NCBI GenBank assembly: GCA_965243415.1
Contig: OZ251549.1
Coordinates: 1,612,001 to 1,676,000 of the forward strand
Source: G965204755 sp965243415
GTDB lineage: Bacteria > Acidobacteriota > Vicinamibacteria > Marinacidobacterales > Marinacidobacteraceae
Length of the DNA: 64,000 nt
Direction: 5' to 3'
Positions 43,200 to 51,592 of this stretch are shown here, piece after piece (the stretch's first letter is position 1; each line of letters begins with the position of its first letter). Made by a program: the position numbers and the translations under genes. The notes beneath the pieces were generated by a model. That model ran no database searches and was not told the DNA's origin. It worked only from the letters and a program-made list of their open reading frames with translations.

Positions 43200-43433
43200 C
43201 TACTCGCGGAAACGCGCGGTGGCGGACTGCATCGCGCGACCGCGATCGAACCGCTGCCGCCGCCGGTCCCGGGAGTACGCCCACCCGATCTGCAAGCCGA
43301 GGAGGGCCAACAGTCCCGCTCCGGTCATACCCAGGGCGATACCGACCTGGATTCCCTCGATCCGGCCTCGGAGCACGGCCCAGGCGATCAGTCCGAGCCA
43401 CGAAACGGTCACCAGCGGCAGCGACAACATCAT
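43200..43433 (-). CDS. Small two-TM membrane protein, candidate toxin of a Panacea pair
   Basis: 77 aa (from ATG 43433) with helices LPLVTVSWLGLIAWAVLRG and GIALGMTGAGLLALLGLQIGW, then a basic, Arg-rich tail. Upstream, the same frame encodes a plausible hydrophilic N-terminus back to a stop near 43520 (KTATKDYELGEQQQQKWFR) without an ATG, GTG or TTG, so the true start could be non-canonical or the gene shortened. It lies 168 bp after the Panacea-domain gene on the same strand; several described Panacea partners are small membrane proteins. No other clue to function. Confidence 0.55.
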   Translation of the reverse strand: MMLSLPLVTVSWLGLIAWAVLRGRIEGIQVGIALGMTGAGLLALLGLQIGWAYSRDRRRQRFDRGRAMQSATARFRE

Positions 43434-43601
43434 GACCAGGCGGAACCACTTCTGCTGCTGCTGTTCGCCCAGTTCGTAGTCCTTGGTGGCGGTCTTCTCC
43501 CGGAGATGGCGTGTCTCCTTTCATGGCGTTTTGGCGCGGGACATCTGGTGCGCCGACGAGAGGCGATGCCCATCCACCCCCCTTTTCACCTCCTGCTCCC
43601 T

Positions 43602-44120
43602 TCACTGCGGGTGGCCGGCTTCCTCGCGCTCCCGGTGGAGTCTCATCATCTCTCCGTAGTAGAACTGGATCAGTTCGTTCGGAATGGCCCGATGCCGGAT
43701 CCCCTTCCGATAGGTAAGTTCCCACGGGGAACCGAGCGCGTGGGTCAGGGACGAGAGTTCCGCGGCCGTGAGCGGACCGTACTGCCGTGCGGCGTCCCGC
43801 ATCACCTGCTTCTCTTCCGGGTCGAACGCTTCGACCGGCTTTTCCGGAAGGTCCGCCACCCGTACCGGCTGCGCTCCGAGGTGCTTGATCGCGTGGTACA
43901 ACTCGGGAAACACCGGCCCGTACTGCCAAGCCTCGACCCGCCCCCGGACCAGCGGAAGACCGTGGATGCCGAGCATCCATCCGTGGGCCAGGTACACCAT
44001 CTTGAGCAACTTCATCGGCGTGACCGTGACCTGATCGGCTTCGGTCTTCGTCAGGATGTACCGCGCCACCGCGATCGGGGAGTGGGCCACGAGCGGTTCG
44101 AGGCTCTCGCGTCTCCACAT
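43602..44120 (-). CDS. Panacea-domain (DUF4065) protein, antitoxin-type
   Basis: 172 aa. The core PMKLLKMVYLAHGWMLG (about 35-51) and AWQYGPVFPELYHAIKHLG (about 64-82) match the Panacea/SocA-like domain. Panacea proteins are promiscuous antitoxins paired with diverse toxins, including membrane-active ones. Here the only nearby candidate is the 77-aa two-TM protein downstream. Full length for the domain. A proteolytic adaptor role (as for SocA) is the alternative. Confidence 0.85.
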   Translation of the reverse strand: MWRRESLEPLVAHSPIAVARYILTKTEADQVTVTPMKLLKMVYLAHGWMLGIHGLPLVRGRVEAWQYGPVFPELYHAIKHLGAQPVRVADLPEKPVEAFDPEEKQVMRDAARQYGPLTAAELSSLTHALGSPWELTYRKGIRHRAIPNELIQFYYGEMMRLHREREEAGHPQ

Positions 44121-44176
44121 GGCGCTTCGGACTCGCTGTTCGGGGGTGTCGGCCGGGCGCAGGAGCCCGTTCGGGG

Positions 44177-44323
44177 TCAGTGTACCCGGAGATCGGAGGG
44201 TCGCCGGGCGCGGGCCAGGCGTTCCCGCTCCCGGGCGAGGTGGCGTCCCAGCAGCACCAGCCGCAGGACATACCCGCCGAGCAGCAGGAAGAACGCCGCG
44301 TAGCCGGAGAGGAGCCAGGACAC
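44177..44323 (-). CDS. ccmD: CcmD-like small heme-export protein
   Basis: 48 aa from GTG 44323, 4 nt after the ccmC stop. It has one transmembrane helix (GYAAFFLLLGGYVLRLVLL) then a charged tail (GRHLARERERLARARR), exactly the layout of CcmD, which holds heme-loaded CcmE to the CcmABC transporter. Identified by position and topology as much as by sequence. Confidence 0.75.
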   Translation of the reverse strand: MSWLLSGYAAFFLLLGGYVLRLVLLGRHLARERERLARARRPSDLRVH

Positions 44324-44327
44324 CGCC

Positions 44328-45050
44328 TCACCCTTCCGCCAGCAGCGCCTGCCGGTCGGCGGCGAGTCGCCGGTCGGCCCGTTCCAGCCGCATCCGCCAG
44401 CGGAACAGCCAGAGGAACAGCAGCGTGAACGCCGCCAGACAGACCAGCAGCGCCACCCACATATCCGGATGGAGCCCGGAGTCGGGCCCGCCCATGATGA
44501 CCGGCGAGGGGTGCTGGGTGCGCCACCAGCGGATCGAGAAGTACACCAGCGGGATGTCCGCCGCCCCGATGAGTCCCAGCGCCGCCGAGAGGTTCGCCCG
44601 GCGCGCCGGGTCGTCCACGGCGCCGCGCAGCATCAGGTACCCGGCGTAGATCAGCCAGAGCACGAAGGCGGTGGTCAGCCGGGCGTCCCAGGTCCACCAG
44701 ATGCCCCAGGCCGGCTTCGCCCAGATGATGCCCATCGCCAGCCCGGCGGTGGTGAAGAGCACCCCGACTTCCGCGGCGGCCACCGCCGCGGCGTCGTAGC
44801 CGGCTCGCCGGGTGCGGAACCAGCCGATCCCGGCCCCGGCGACCACCAGGAACGCCCCGAAGGCCAGCCACCAGGACGCCACATGGAAATAGAAGAGGCG
44901 CTGCAGGTCGCCCATCGTCCGCTCCGTGGGCGCGTAGCGGAACACCGCCCAGAGCGCGAGGACCAAGGCGACGGCGGTGGCCGCGCCGAGGACCCGGTCG
45001 GCGCCGCCGCTCCGGGCGCCGGCGGGAGGCTCCCCGGGGCTCGGATTCAC
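44328..45050 (-). CDS. ccmC: Cytochrome c biogenesis heme-handling protein CcmC
   Basis: 240 aa with six transmembrane helices. The tryptophan-rich motif WGIWWTWDARLTT (near 120-132) and heme-ligand histidines (FYFHVASWW; RTQHPSPV) identify CcmC, which transfers heme to CcmE in the periplasm. Only ccmC and ccmD are here; ccmA, B, E, F, G and H are elsewhere or outside the window. Divergent from the dienelactone-hydrolase gene. Confidence 0.92.
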   Translation of the reverse strand: MNPSPGEPPAGARSGGADRVLGAATAVALVLALWAVFRYAPTERTMGDLQRLFYFHVASWWLAFGAFLVVAGAGIGWFRTRRAGYDAAAVAAAEVGVLFTTAGLAMGIIWAKPAWGIWWTWDARLTTAFVLWLIYAGYLMLRGAVDDPARRANLSAALGLIGAADIPLVYFSIRWWRTQHPSPVIMGGPDSGLHPDMWVALLVCLAAFTLLFLWLFRWRMRLERADRRLAADRQALLAEG

Positions 45051-45099
45051 GCGGGGCTCGGGTAGGGGAACAGGAACGGGCGGGCGGGGCGAGCCTGAC

Positions 45100-45105
45100 T
45101 ATACT
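45100..45105 (+). promoter_or_regulatory. Candidate leaderless -10 element (TATACT)
   Basis: TATACT ends 6 nt before the ATG at 45112 and no ribosome site is visible, the spacing expected of a leaderless transcript. No clear -35 is seen. Confidence 0.4.
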
Positions 45106-45111
45106 CGCTGG

Positions 45112-46005
45112 ATGTTCGATTCCCCCGGTTCCGCGCCGTTTCCCGCGGCTTCGACGCGCCCGCCGCGCACGACGATCCCGCGCCGGTTCCGCCTGTCCGC
45201 GCCGGCGCTGCTGGCGGCGCTCTCCGGCGTCCCTTCCTTCGCCCAGGAGTTGCTCCCGGCGTCCGCGGAGACCGCCCGCGACCGGCTGAACGCCTCCCCG
45301 CGCCACGGCGAGTGGGTGTCGGCGCCGGCGCCGGGCGGGGACGCGGTCGAATCGTGGATCGTGTATCCGGAGCGTTCCGACGCCGCGCCGGTCGTGGTCG
45401 TGATCCACGAGATCTACGGACTCACCGACTGGATCCGGGCGGTCGCCGACCAACTCGCCGACAGCGGCTTCATCGCGGTCGCCCCGGACCTGCTGTCCGG
45501 GAAGGGGCCCGGCGGCGGGCGCAGCGACTCGGTGGATCCGGACGGGGCGCGGGCGCTCATCCGGGAACTCGACGCCGACGAAGTCCACCGGCGGCTCGCG
45601 GCGGTCGCGGAGTGGGCGACGGCGCTGCCGGCGGCCGGCGAGGACTACGGGGTGGTCGGCTTCTGCTGGGGCGGGCGAACGAGTTTCACCCATGCGACGC
45701 GGGACGCGAACCTCGGCGCCGCCGTCGTGTACTACGGGACTTCGCCGGAGACGGAGACCCTCGCGGCGGTGGAGGCTCCGGTTCTCGGGCTCTACGGCGG
45801 CGACGACGCGCGGGTGAACGCCACCGTCCCGCCGGCCGAGGAACGGATGGCGGCCCTGGGGAAGACCTTCGAAGCGCACGCCTTCGCCGGCGCCGGCCAC
45901 GGTTTCCTCCGGGCGCAGGAGGCCCGGGAAGGCCGGAACCGGAACGCGGCGGCGCAGGCCTGGCCGCTCACGGTGCGCTTCTTCCGCCGCCACCTCGGTT
46001 CCTGA
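45112..46005 (+). CDS. Exported dienelactone-hydrolase family protein
   Basis: 297 aa from ATG 45112. A signal peptide (to about residue 44, LSGVPSFAQ) is followed by the alpha/beta-hydrolase domain of dienelactone hydrolases: IHEIYGLTDWIR with Glu100, nucleophile Cys185 in VGFCWGGR, Asp231/232 in LYGGDDARV, and His263 in GAGHGFLR. The Cys/Asp/His triad is complete. Substrate unknown; lactone or ester hydrolysis is likely. A decayed copy of its 3-prime end lies at 49430-49600. Confidence 0.87.
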   Translation: MFDSPGSAPFPAASTRPPRTTIPRRFRLSAPALLAALSGVPSFAQELLPASAETARDRLNASPRHGEWVSAPAPGGDAVESWIVYPERSDAAPVVVVIHEIYGLTDWIRAVADQLADSGFIAVAPDLLSGKGPGGGRSDSVDPDGARALIRELDADEVHRRLAAVAEWATALPAAGEDYGVVGFCWGGRTSFTHATRDANLGAAVVYYGTSPETETLAAVEAPVLGLYGGDDARVNATVPPAEERMAALGKTFEAHAFAGAGHGFLRAQEAREGRNRNAAAQAWPLTVRFFRRHLGS

Positions 46006-46097
46006 CCGCTCGGGCCCCCGCCTTCCTCGGCGCGCCGGGGAAGGGGCGGCGCCCCGCCGGCGGTCGGGTCGTCGCCGGCGGCTCTGTCGGGGGCGGT

Positions 46098-46380
46098 CCC
46101 TTCAGGGTGAAGTCGGTTACCGGTCTCTCGTAGGTCCGTCCCGGCAGCGGGACCCGCAACCGGCAGCGCCCCGGCGCGAACGGCATCGGCGGGATCTCCG
46201 CGGGGCCCGCCGCCGGTCGGGCGCCCGTCGGCAGCGGCTCCGGCCGGCCGAACCCGGTCTCCCGCCCACTCGCCTTGCGCGGGTACTCGGCGACGACCTC
46301 CGGTAACTCGCGATCGTCTTCCGGTTCCCCGGGACCGGAGCAGCAGAAGGTGTCGAGCGTCGCGCGCGCCGTGCGCGGGG
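46098..46380 (-). pseudogene. Truncated C-terminal copy of the GWxTD gene (49680-51137)
   Basis: The minus-strand translation here contains EDDRELPEVVAEY, GRETGFGRPEPLP and APGRCRLRVPLPGRTYE, clearly homologous to the last 85 residues of the GWxTD protein (EDDGELPEVVAEY, GRETGFVRPEPLP, TPGRYRLRIRIRYRDETYE). The stop found at 49680 is missing here and there is no upstream gene body. It is a decayed fragment in the gap 46006-46490 after the intact dienelactone-hydrolase gene. Confidence 0.8.
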
Positions 46381-46561
46381 AAGGGTTCCGGGCGCCACCG
46401 ACAGTGGATTCGGTACCATTCCGGGCGACAGCCGATGGCCCGGAACGGGCCGTGGGCGCCTCTCTGCTCCCTTTTCCGGAGACACGCTTCATGATGCAGA
46501 CCATCGAAAAGACGGCCCCGCGCCACGGCGGGACGCTGCCTCGGGCGCCCTACCTCATCAA

Positions 46562-46580
46562 GGGGGGGGGGGGGGGGGGG
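46562..46580. repeat. Poly-G tract (G19), candidate phase-variation switch
   Basis: Nineteen G residues follow ATG 46491 and precede the lipoprotein signal sequence. With G19 the ATG frame (MMQTIEKTAPRHGGTLPRAP, then LIK and Gly6) ends at TGA 46641-46643. With G20 or G17 it would read into the lipoprotein signal peptide. Assembly errors can occur in such tracts. Confidence 0.85.
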
Positions 46581-49309
46581 CATATCCGTGGGCTCGACCC
46601 GAGCGTAACGCGGGCCGATCCCGGGGGGTTCTGCCGGGCCTGATCCTGGTTGCGGGTCTGGCGCTCGCGGGCTGCGGGGACGATTCCTCCACCACCGCGC
46701 CGGCGCCGGCTCCCGCGCCCCCGCCCGCTCCGGCGGCCCCGGACCCGGTGGGAGTTCCCGGCGGGCTGAAGGTCACCGCCAGCGGCCACGACTTCCTCGA
46801 GTTCGGCTGGGAAGCGGTGGAAGGCGCCACCGGTTACGAGATCCAGTTGAGCCTGAAGGAGGGTGACTTCTCCTCGGTGTCGACGGCGACGGTCACGACG
46901 ACGATGCACCGGTTCTCGGTGAAGGCGGAGACCACCGGGTATGCCCGGGTGCGGGCCCGCGAGGGCGAACGGCAGGGCGCGTGGAGCGAAACCGCCATGG
47001 GAACGAGCGCGGCGGCGCCGATCCCGCCGGTAACGCTCATGGTGCCGATGCCCGAGGTTTCGGGGAGCGGGGCGGACTTCATCGAGTGGAGTTGGGAACC
47101 GGTGGCCGACGCGCTGGGCTACGAGGTGCGGGTGGCGGCGACCGAGGACGGGCTCGACGCGGCCTCGCCGGAGAGCGTCACGGAGACGATGGTTCGGGTC
47201 GCTGCGGAGCCGGAGACGGAGATGCTGATCCGGGTGCGGGCGGTGGCCGGGACCGCGGAGTCGCCGATCGTGAGCGACTGGAGTGACGCGGTTTCGGGGA
47301 TGAGCGACGCGGCGCCGCGGCCGTTCGTGGTGGGTATGACGCCGCCGGAAGCCGGGGCCGACCGGGACTGTTCGGGGCAGGCTCTCTGTCCGGACGACGG
47401 GACCGACCCGGCGAAGGCGATGGCTGCGGTGAACCCGATGCTGCTGGTTTCCTCGTCGCACCGGGCGCGGATCCGGCCGCTGTTCGTCGAGGGCGCGCCG
47501 GGCGTGACGGTGGAGGCCGGGGAGGCCCTGACGCCGTTCGCCTATGCGGACTGGAACATTCTGCAGCGAACGGCGGTGGACGAGGGCGCCGTTTTCGAGT
47601 TCCGGAAGATCACCGGCGGGGCCGGGCAGGAGGCGACGCCGCCGGGTGCGGCGATGCACATCACCTGCGGGCCGTTCCGCTGTTCCGGGGCGGCCGCGGA
47701 GCCGCCGGCGGCGCCGGCGATGGAGGCGGCGGAAGCGGCGGTCTGCCGGGACTTCGAGGTGGACTTCCGGTTGATCGAAGGCGCGTTCAACAATTACCAG
47801 TGGATCCGGGCACTGGATGGTTACCGCCTTACTTGGCCCGGCTACAGCATGGGACTGGAGTTCGGCTGGGAATACACGCTGAGCCACCCGGCGACGGTGA
47901 GCCACGAGTTCACCACCGTTCCGGCGGCGACGCCGAGCGGGTGGATGACGGTGCCGGGCGCCGACCTCGAGGTGACTTCCGTCTGGCGCGTCCTCGACCT
48001 GGCGCCGGATACCGATCCCGACAGTCTCGTCAACAAGTTCGGGGCCGCCGACAATCGGGATGGGGACCGGAACACCCAGAGCGCTCCGGGCCCGATCCGC
48101 AACGGTCCCAACGACTGCTTTTCCGGAGGCTGGCCCAACCCCAAGAACTCCGACGGCTCCCCGGACCACCCGTATCCCTCCTATGGGTCGATCCGCGCGA
48201 GTCTCAACGGGGCCCGGACGGGCGATCCCGACCTGGTCCAACGGCCCGACCCCTGCGCGGTGCTCGTCACGGACGGCTACTACGACGCGTATTCGATCGA
48301 AGGGCCGGCGCGGTACATCCGTCACCACGACTACCTGCCGGGATACCTGCTGCATGTGGACCCGCAGGTGGGGGTTTCCTGGGCCGGCAGCGAAGTCGCC
48401 TGGGGGAAGGACGACCCGTTCGCGGACTCGAAGTGCGAACGCGTCACTTTCCGGGTGGCGGACCTGTACGACAAGTGCGAGCGGTTCCGGGAGGAAGTGG
48501 AGGCGTATTGGGACGCGGGGACCGGTTCCCGCCACCGGCACCGACTCCGGTTCGAATTCAGCGGCAACAACAACACGAACGGTCGGTTCAACCGCCTGAT
48601 CGTCCGAAACACGGCGCCGCTCGCCAGCCTCACCGCCCTCGACAACACGAACCCTCGCCGAGCCGGGGGGGAATGGCGGCCGCGGGGTAGCCGGCATGTC
48701 TCGATCTGGCTGGTGCGTCCCGAACCGGGCACGCCGGCCGACGGCACGAGCGACACCAACGGTCGGTCGAACTACGGAATCGACGGCACGAAGCGGGACT
48801 ACGACCTCTACAAGACGGAGTCCGTGGACCCGGCCCAGGGCTGGGCGCGACCCGGTTCTCCGTGGCCGAACTACTACCCGAATTTCATGCAGGGGGCGAT
48901 CGACTATCGAGATCACGGCGCCTGGACCGCGGCCATCGTCCACGACCTCCACGACAGCGACGGCGACCCGATCTACGGTGACCTGGGGAAGATCGACATG
49001 GTGGACGCCGCCGGGAATCGCGGAGGCGACGGGGATCCGGAGAACTACGACGGCAACGAGGACGCGGACCGGTGCTCGGCCGACGACGGCGGGGAAGAGT
49101 TGTGCGACGCGGTGGTGGACATCCCGCTCACTGCGACCTTCGTCCTGATCCGGGATACGAAGACCTGCGAAACGGAGGTGGAACTGCCGCTGACCTGCAC
49201 CTGGGACGCCGACGGCGACGACCGACGCTCCGGCGGCATGTCGTTCCCGGCGGGCCCCGATACCGCGCACAACGGCGGGAACTTCTTCATCGAGTGCGAG
49301 GTCAACTGA
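46580..49309 (+). CDS. Phase-variable-looking secreted lipoprotein with fibronectin-III-like domains
   Basis: The reading frame from the tract encodes a lipoprotein signal (LPGLILVAGLALAGC), a Pro/Ala linker, then two fibronectin-III-like modules (about 60-140 and 150-240, for example FLEFGWEAVEGATGYEIQLS and FIEWSWEPVADALGYEVRVA). A long Cys-containing region of about 620 residues follows, rich in Asn/Asp/Tyr (YYDAYSIEGPARYIRHHDY; EFSGNNNTNGRFNRL). There is no ATG, GTG or TTG in frame between the G tract and the lipobox; GTG 46748 lies after it. So the intended start is ATG 46491 in another phase, and the gene is off in this assembly. No known function. Confidence 0.75.
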   Translation, partial: AYPWARPERNAGRSRGVLPGLILVAGLALAGCGDDSSTTAPAPAPAPPPAPAAPDPVGVPGGLKVTASGHDFLEFGWEAVEGATGYEIQLSLKEGDFSSVSTATVTTTMHRFSVKAETTGYARVRAREGERQGAWSETAMGTSAAAPIPPVTLMVPMPEVSGSGADFIEWSWEPVADALGYEVRVAATEDGLDAASPESVTETMVRVAAEPETEMLIRVRAVAGTAESPIVSDWSDAVSGMSDAAPRPFVVGMTPPEAGADRDCSGQALCPDDGTDPAKAMAAVNPMLLVSSSHRARIRPLFVEGAPGVTVEAGEALTPFAYADWNILQRTAVDEGAVFEFRKITGGAGQEATPPGAAMHITCGPFRCSGAAAEPPAAPAMEAAEAAVCRDFEVDFRLIEGAFNNYQWIRALDGYRLTWPGYSMGLEFGWEYTLSHPATVSHEFTTVPAATPSGWMTVPGADLEVTSVWRVLDLAPDTDPDSLVNKFGAADNRDGDRNTQSAPGPIRNGPNDCFSGGWPNPKNSDGSPDHPYPSYGSIRASLNGARTGDPDLVQRPDPCAVLVTDGYYDAYSIEGPARYIRHHDYLPGYLLHVDPQVGVSWAGSEVAWGKDDPFADSKCERVTFRVADLYDKCERFREEVEAYWDAGTGSRHRHRLRFEFSGNNNTNGRFNRLIVRNTAPLASLTALDNTNPRRAGGEWRPRGSRHVSIWLVRPEPGTPADGTSDTNGRSNYGIDGTKRDYDLYKTESVDPAQGWARPGSPWPNYYPNFMQGAIDYRDHGAWTAAIVHDLHDSDGDPIYGDLGKIDMVDAAGNRGGDGDPENYDGNEDADRCSADDGGEELCDAVVDIPLTATFVLIRDTKTCETEVELPLTCTWDADGDDRRSGGMSFPAGPDTAHNGGNFFIECEVN

Positions 49310-49429
49310 GGCCGTAGAGCCCCTACCTTCCGGTCGGGAGCGCGATCGCGCCGCTCCCGATCGGCGAACCCCCGGCGACCCGCCGCGGACCCGGGGGGGT
49401 GGGGGGCGTTGCGCCCGGCGCGAGTTCCG

Positions 49430-49600
49430 ACGATGGCGGAACCGGGGAAGACTTCGAGGCGCACGCCTTCGCCGGCGCCGACCGCTGCTTCGTCGGGGCG
49501 CCGGAGATCCGGGAAGGCCGGAACCGCGTCGCAGCGGCGCCGGCCCGGCGGCCCCCCGCGCGTTTCTTCCGCCGCTTCCCCGGGTTCCCGGAGGTTTGCG
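49430..49600 (+). pseudogene. Decayed 3-prime end of the dienelactone-hydrolase gene
   Basis: Translated in one frame this gives EDFEAHAFAGADRCF, REGRNRVAAAPARRP and ARFFRRFPGF, homologous to the C-terminus of 45112-46005 (KTFEAHAFAGAGHGF, REGRNRNAAAQAWPL, VRFFRRHLGS). The catalytic His is lost. It accounts for most of the gap 49310-49679. Confidence 0.8.
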
Positions 49601-49679
49601 CCGGGCGGGCCATCGGCTCGCGCCCGGGAGAGTCGGCGCCCCGCTTCCTCCGGGGCGGCGGGCGGTCGCGCTCCCGCCG

Positions 49680-51137
49680 CTATCCCCTCAGGGTGAAGTC
49701 GGCGCCCGTTTCGTAGGTCTCGTCCCGGTAGCGGATGCGGATCCGCAGCCGGTAGCGCCCGGGGGTGAACTGCGCCAGCGGGATCTCCGCGTTGGCGGCC
49801 GCCTGCCGGGTGCTCGTCGGCAGCGGCTCCGGGCGGACGAAACCGGTTTCCCGCCCCTCGCGCAGCACCGAGTACTCGGCGACCACCTCCGGCAACTCCC
49901 CGTCGTCCTCCCGCTCCCCGGGATAGAAGAAGTAGAAGGCGCCGAGCGTCTCGTCGCGCCGGAACACCCCGTCGGCCCGCAGTCGAAAATGGGTCCGGCC
50001 GAACTGGAAGGCGCGGTCCGGGGGCGGTTCCCCGGTCTCGGAGGTCTCCGCGGTGGCGGTCTCGCCGTAGAGCACCACCGACGAGAAACCCGGCTCCGCC
50101 GCCGGGAACGCCGGGGCTTCGATGTCCACGACCGCGGTCCCGAAGGCCTCCGACTGTTCGTCCACCACTCCGAGCAGGAGCCGGCGGCGGCCCGGCGGGA
50201 GGACCAGCGAGGCCTCGAACCGCGCCGGCGCCCCGCCGGGCTGGATGCGGGTGTGCGCGGTCTCGAAGCGGAATCTCTCCGCGCCGGGCGGGGCCGCGGC
50301 CGCCCGCGCCGCGCCCGCGTCCTGCGCGAACACCGAGGCCGCGGACTGCCCGTCCCCGGCGGTCCCCAGCCGCCCCCCCGCCGCCTCGAACAGCAGCGCC
50401 ACCAGAGTCGCCTCGTCATCCACCCGGAAGAACGAGGGAGTCACCCGGAACGGGAATCCGGCGGCGCTGCCGGCCTTCCCCTCGCCGGCGGCCAACTCCT
50501 CCAGCACCCGCCGCGCCCGCTCCGAGCCCCCGGCCGGGAGGTTGGGGATGCGCAGGCGCCCGTCGGCCCCGCGCTCGAACCCGATCTCCGGACGGACGAC
50601 GAGACTCGCCCGCAGCGGTTCGAGTTCGTCGTCCACCTCGGTGCGGTTCTCCAGCCACGGCCGTCCGTCGGGGTCGGTGAGGAAGTACGCCTCCAGCCCG
50701 CTCCCGATCCCCGCCCCGGCATCCGGCGGATAGACCCAGAACAACCCCTCCGGGGTGTCTTCGGTGGCCGGCTGCGGGACCGTCTGCACCGGCAGCCCCA
50801 GCAGCACGAACACCCGCGCCCGGTCGCCGCCCCCGCCGTACCCGTCGGCCCGGAAGTTCTGCTCGGCGAGCCGCACCCGCGCCAGGTACCGGTCGAGGGT
50901 CTCGTTCCGAGGAGTCTCCGGCGTGGGGTCCCGCCGCATCCAGAACAGCCGTCGGAACGCGCTCCGGTCGCCGAGCGACTGCGCCCGGATCGCGGCCCGC
51001 CGCTCGGCGGAGGTCATCAGGAACGACTCCAGCCACCCCAACTCGGTCGCCGAGGGCCGCTCCCCCTGCCCGGCGGCGGCCCCCGGGAGGGCGAGCGCCA
51101 GCAGGAGCGCGGAGACAGCGAGGTTCGGCGAGCGCAT
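49680..51137 (-). CDS. GWxTD-domain exported protein
   Basis: 485 aa. Signal peptide 1-23 (LAVSALLLALALPGAAAGQG). Residues about 50-150 contain the GWxTD-type core: RSAFRRLFWMRRDPTPETPRNE then DRARVFVLLGLP. Then a long beta-rich region ends in a C-terminal immunoglobulin-like segment. GWxTD proteins are secreted, frequent in Acidobacteriota, and of unknown function. Divergent from the methylase operon. Its C-terminal 85 codons are duplicated at 46098-46380. Confidence 0.87.
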   Translation of the reverse strand: MRSPNLAVSALLLALALPGAAAGQGERPSATELGWLESFLMTSAERRAAIRAQSLGDRSAFRRLFWMRRDPTPETPRNETLDRYLARVRLAEQNFRADGYGGGGDRARVFVLLGLPVQTVPQPATEDTPEGLFWVYPPDAGAGIGSGLEAYFLTDPDGRPWLENRTEVDDELEPLRASLVVRPEIGFERGADGRLRIPNLPAGGSERARRVLEELAAGEGKAGSAAGFPFRVTPSFFRVDDEATLVALLFEAAGGRLGTAGDGQSAASVFAQDAGAARAAAAPPGAERFRFETAHTRIQPGGAPARFEASLVLPPGRRRLLLGVVDEQSEAFGTAVVDIEAPAFPAAEPGFSSVVLYGETATAETSETGEPPPDRAFQFGRTHFRLRADGVFRRDETLGAFYFFYPGEREDDGELPEVVAEYSVLREGRETGFVRPEPLPTSTRQAAANAEIPLAQFTPGRYRLRIRIRYRDETYETGADFTLRG

Positions 51138-51301
51138 CGGGGAAAAACGGGCCGAAAACCCTACCGCGCCGGCCAGGCCGCCTCCGTCGAGCCATCGTTC
51201 CCCGGCCCTCCGGGGCTTCCAGCCCTCGCGGTTCGCGTAGAATTCCGGCGACCGGGCGCGATGGCGCCCCCGACACCGCGCCGACCGGCGCCCCGGCGAT
51301 C

Positions 51302-51490
<189 letters not shown>

Positions 51491-51592
51491 GCGCTCCCCG
51501 GCCGTTCCCGCGGCCGAGCCAACCCGCCCCGGAGCGGGGTCTCCCGCCATCCGTCGCGGCGTCGCTCTCCGGAGCCGCCTGCTGACACCGCC

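Noticed and set aside
43000..45993. 997-aa minus-strand open frame
   Set aside because: Runs through several independently supported genes (Panacea protein, ccmC, hydrolase) in another frame; no domains.
46550..49270. 906-aa minus-strand open frame
   Set aside because: Shadow of the lipoprotein gene; its composition is Arg/Val/Gly-rich nonsense while the plus strand has fibronectin-III-like modules.
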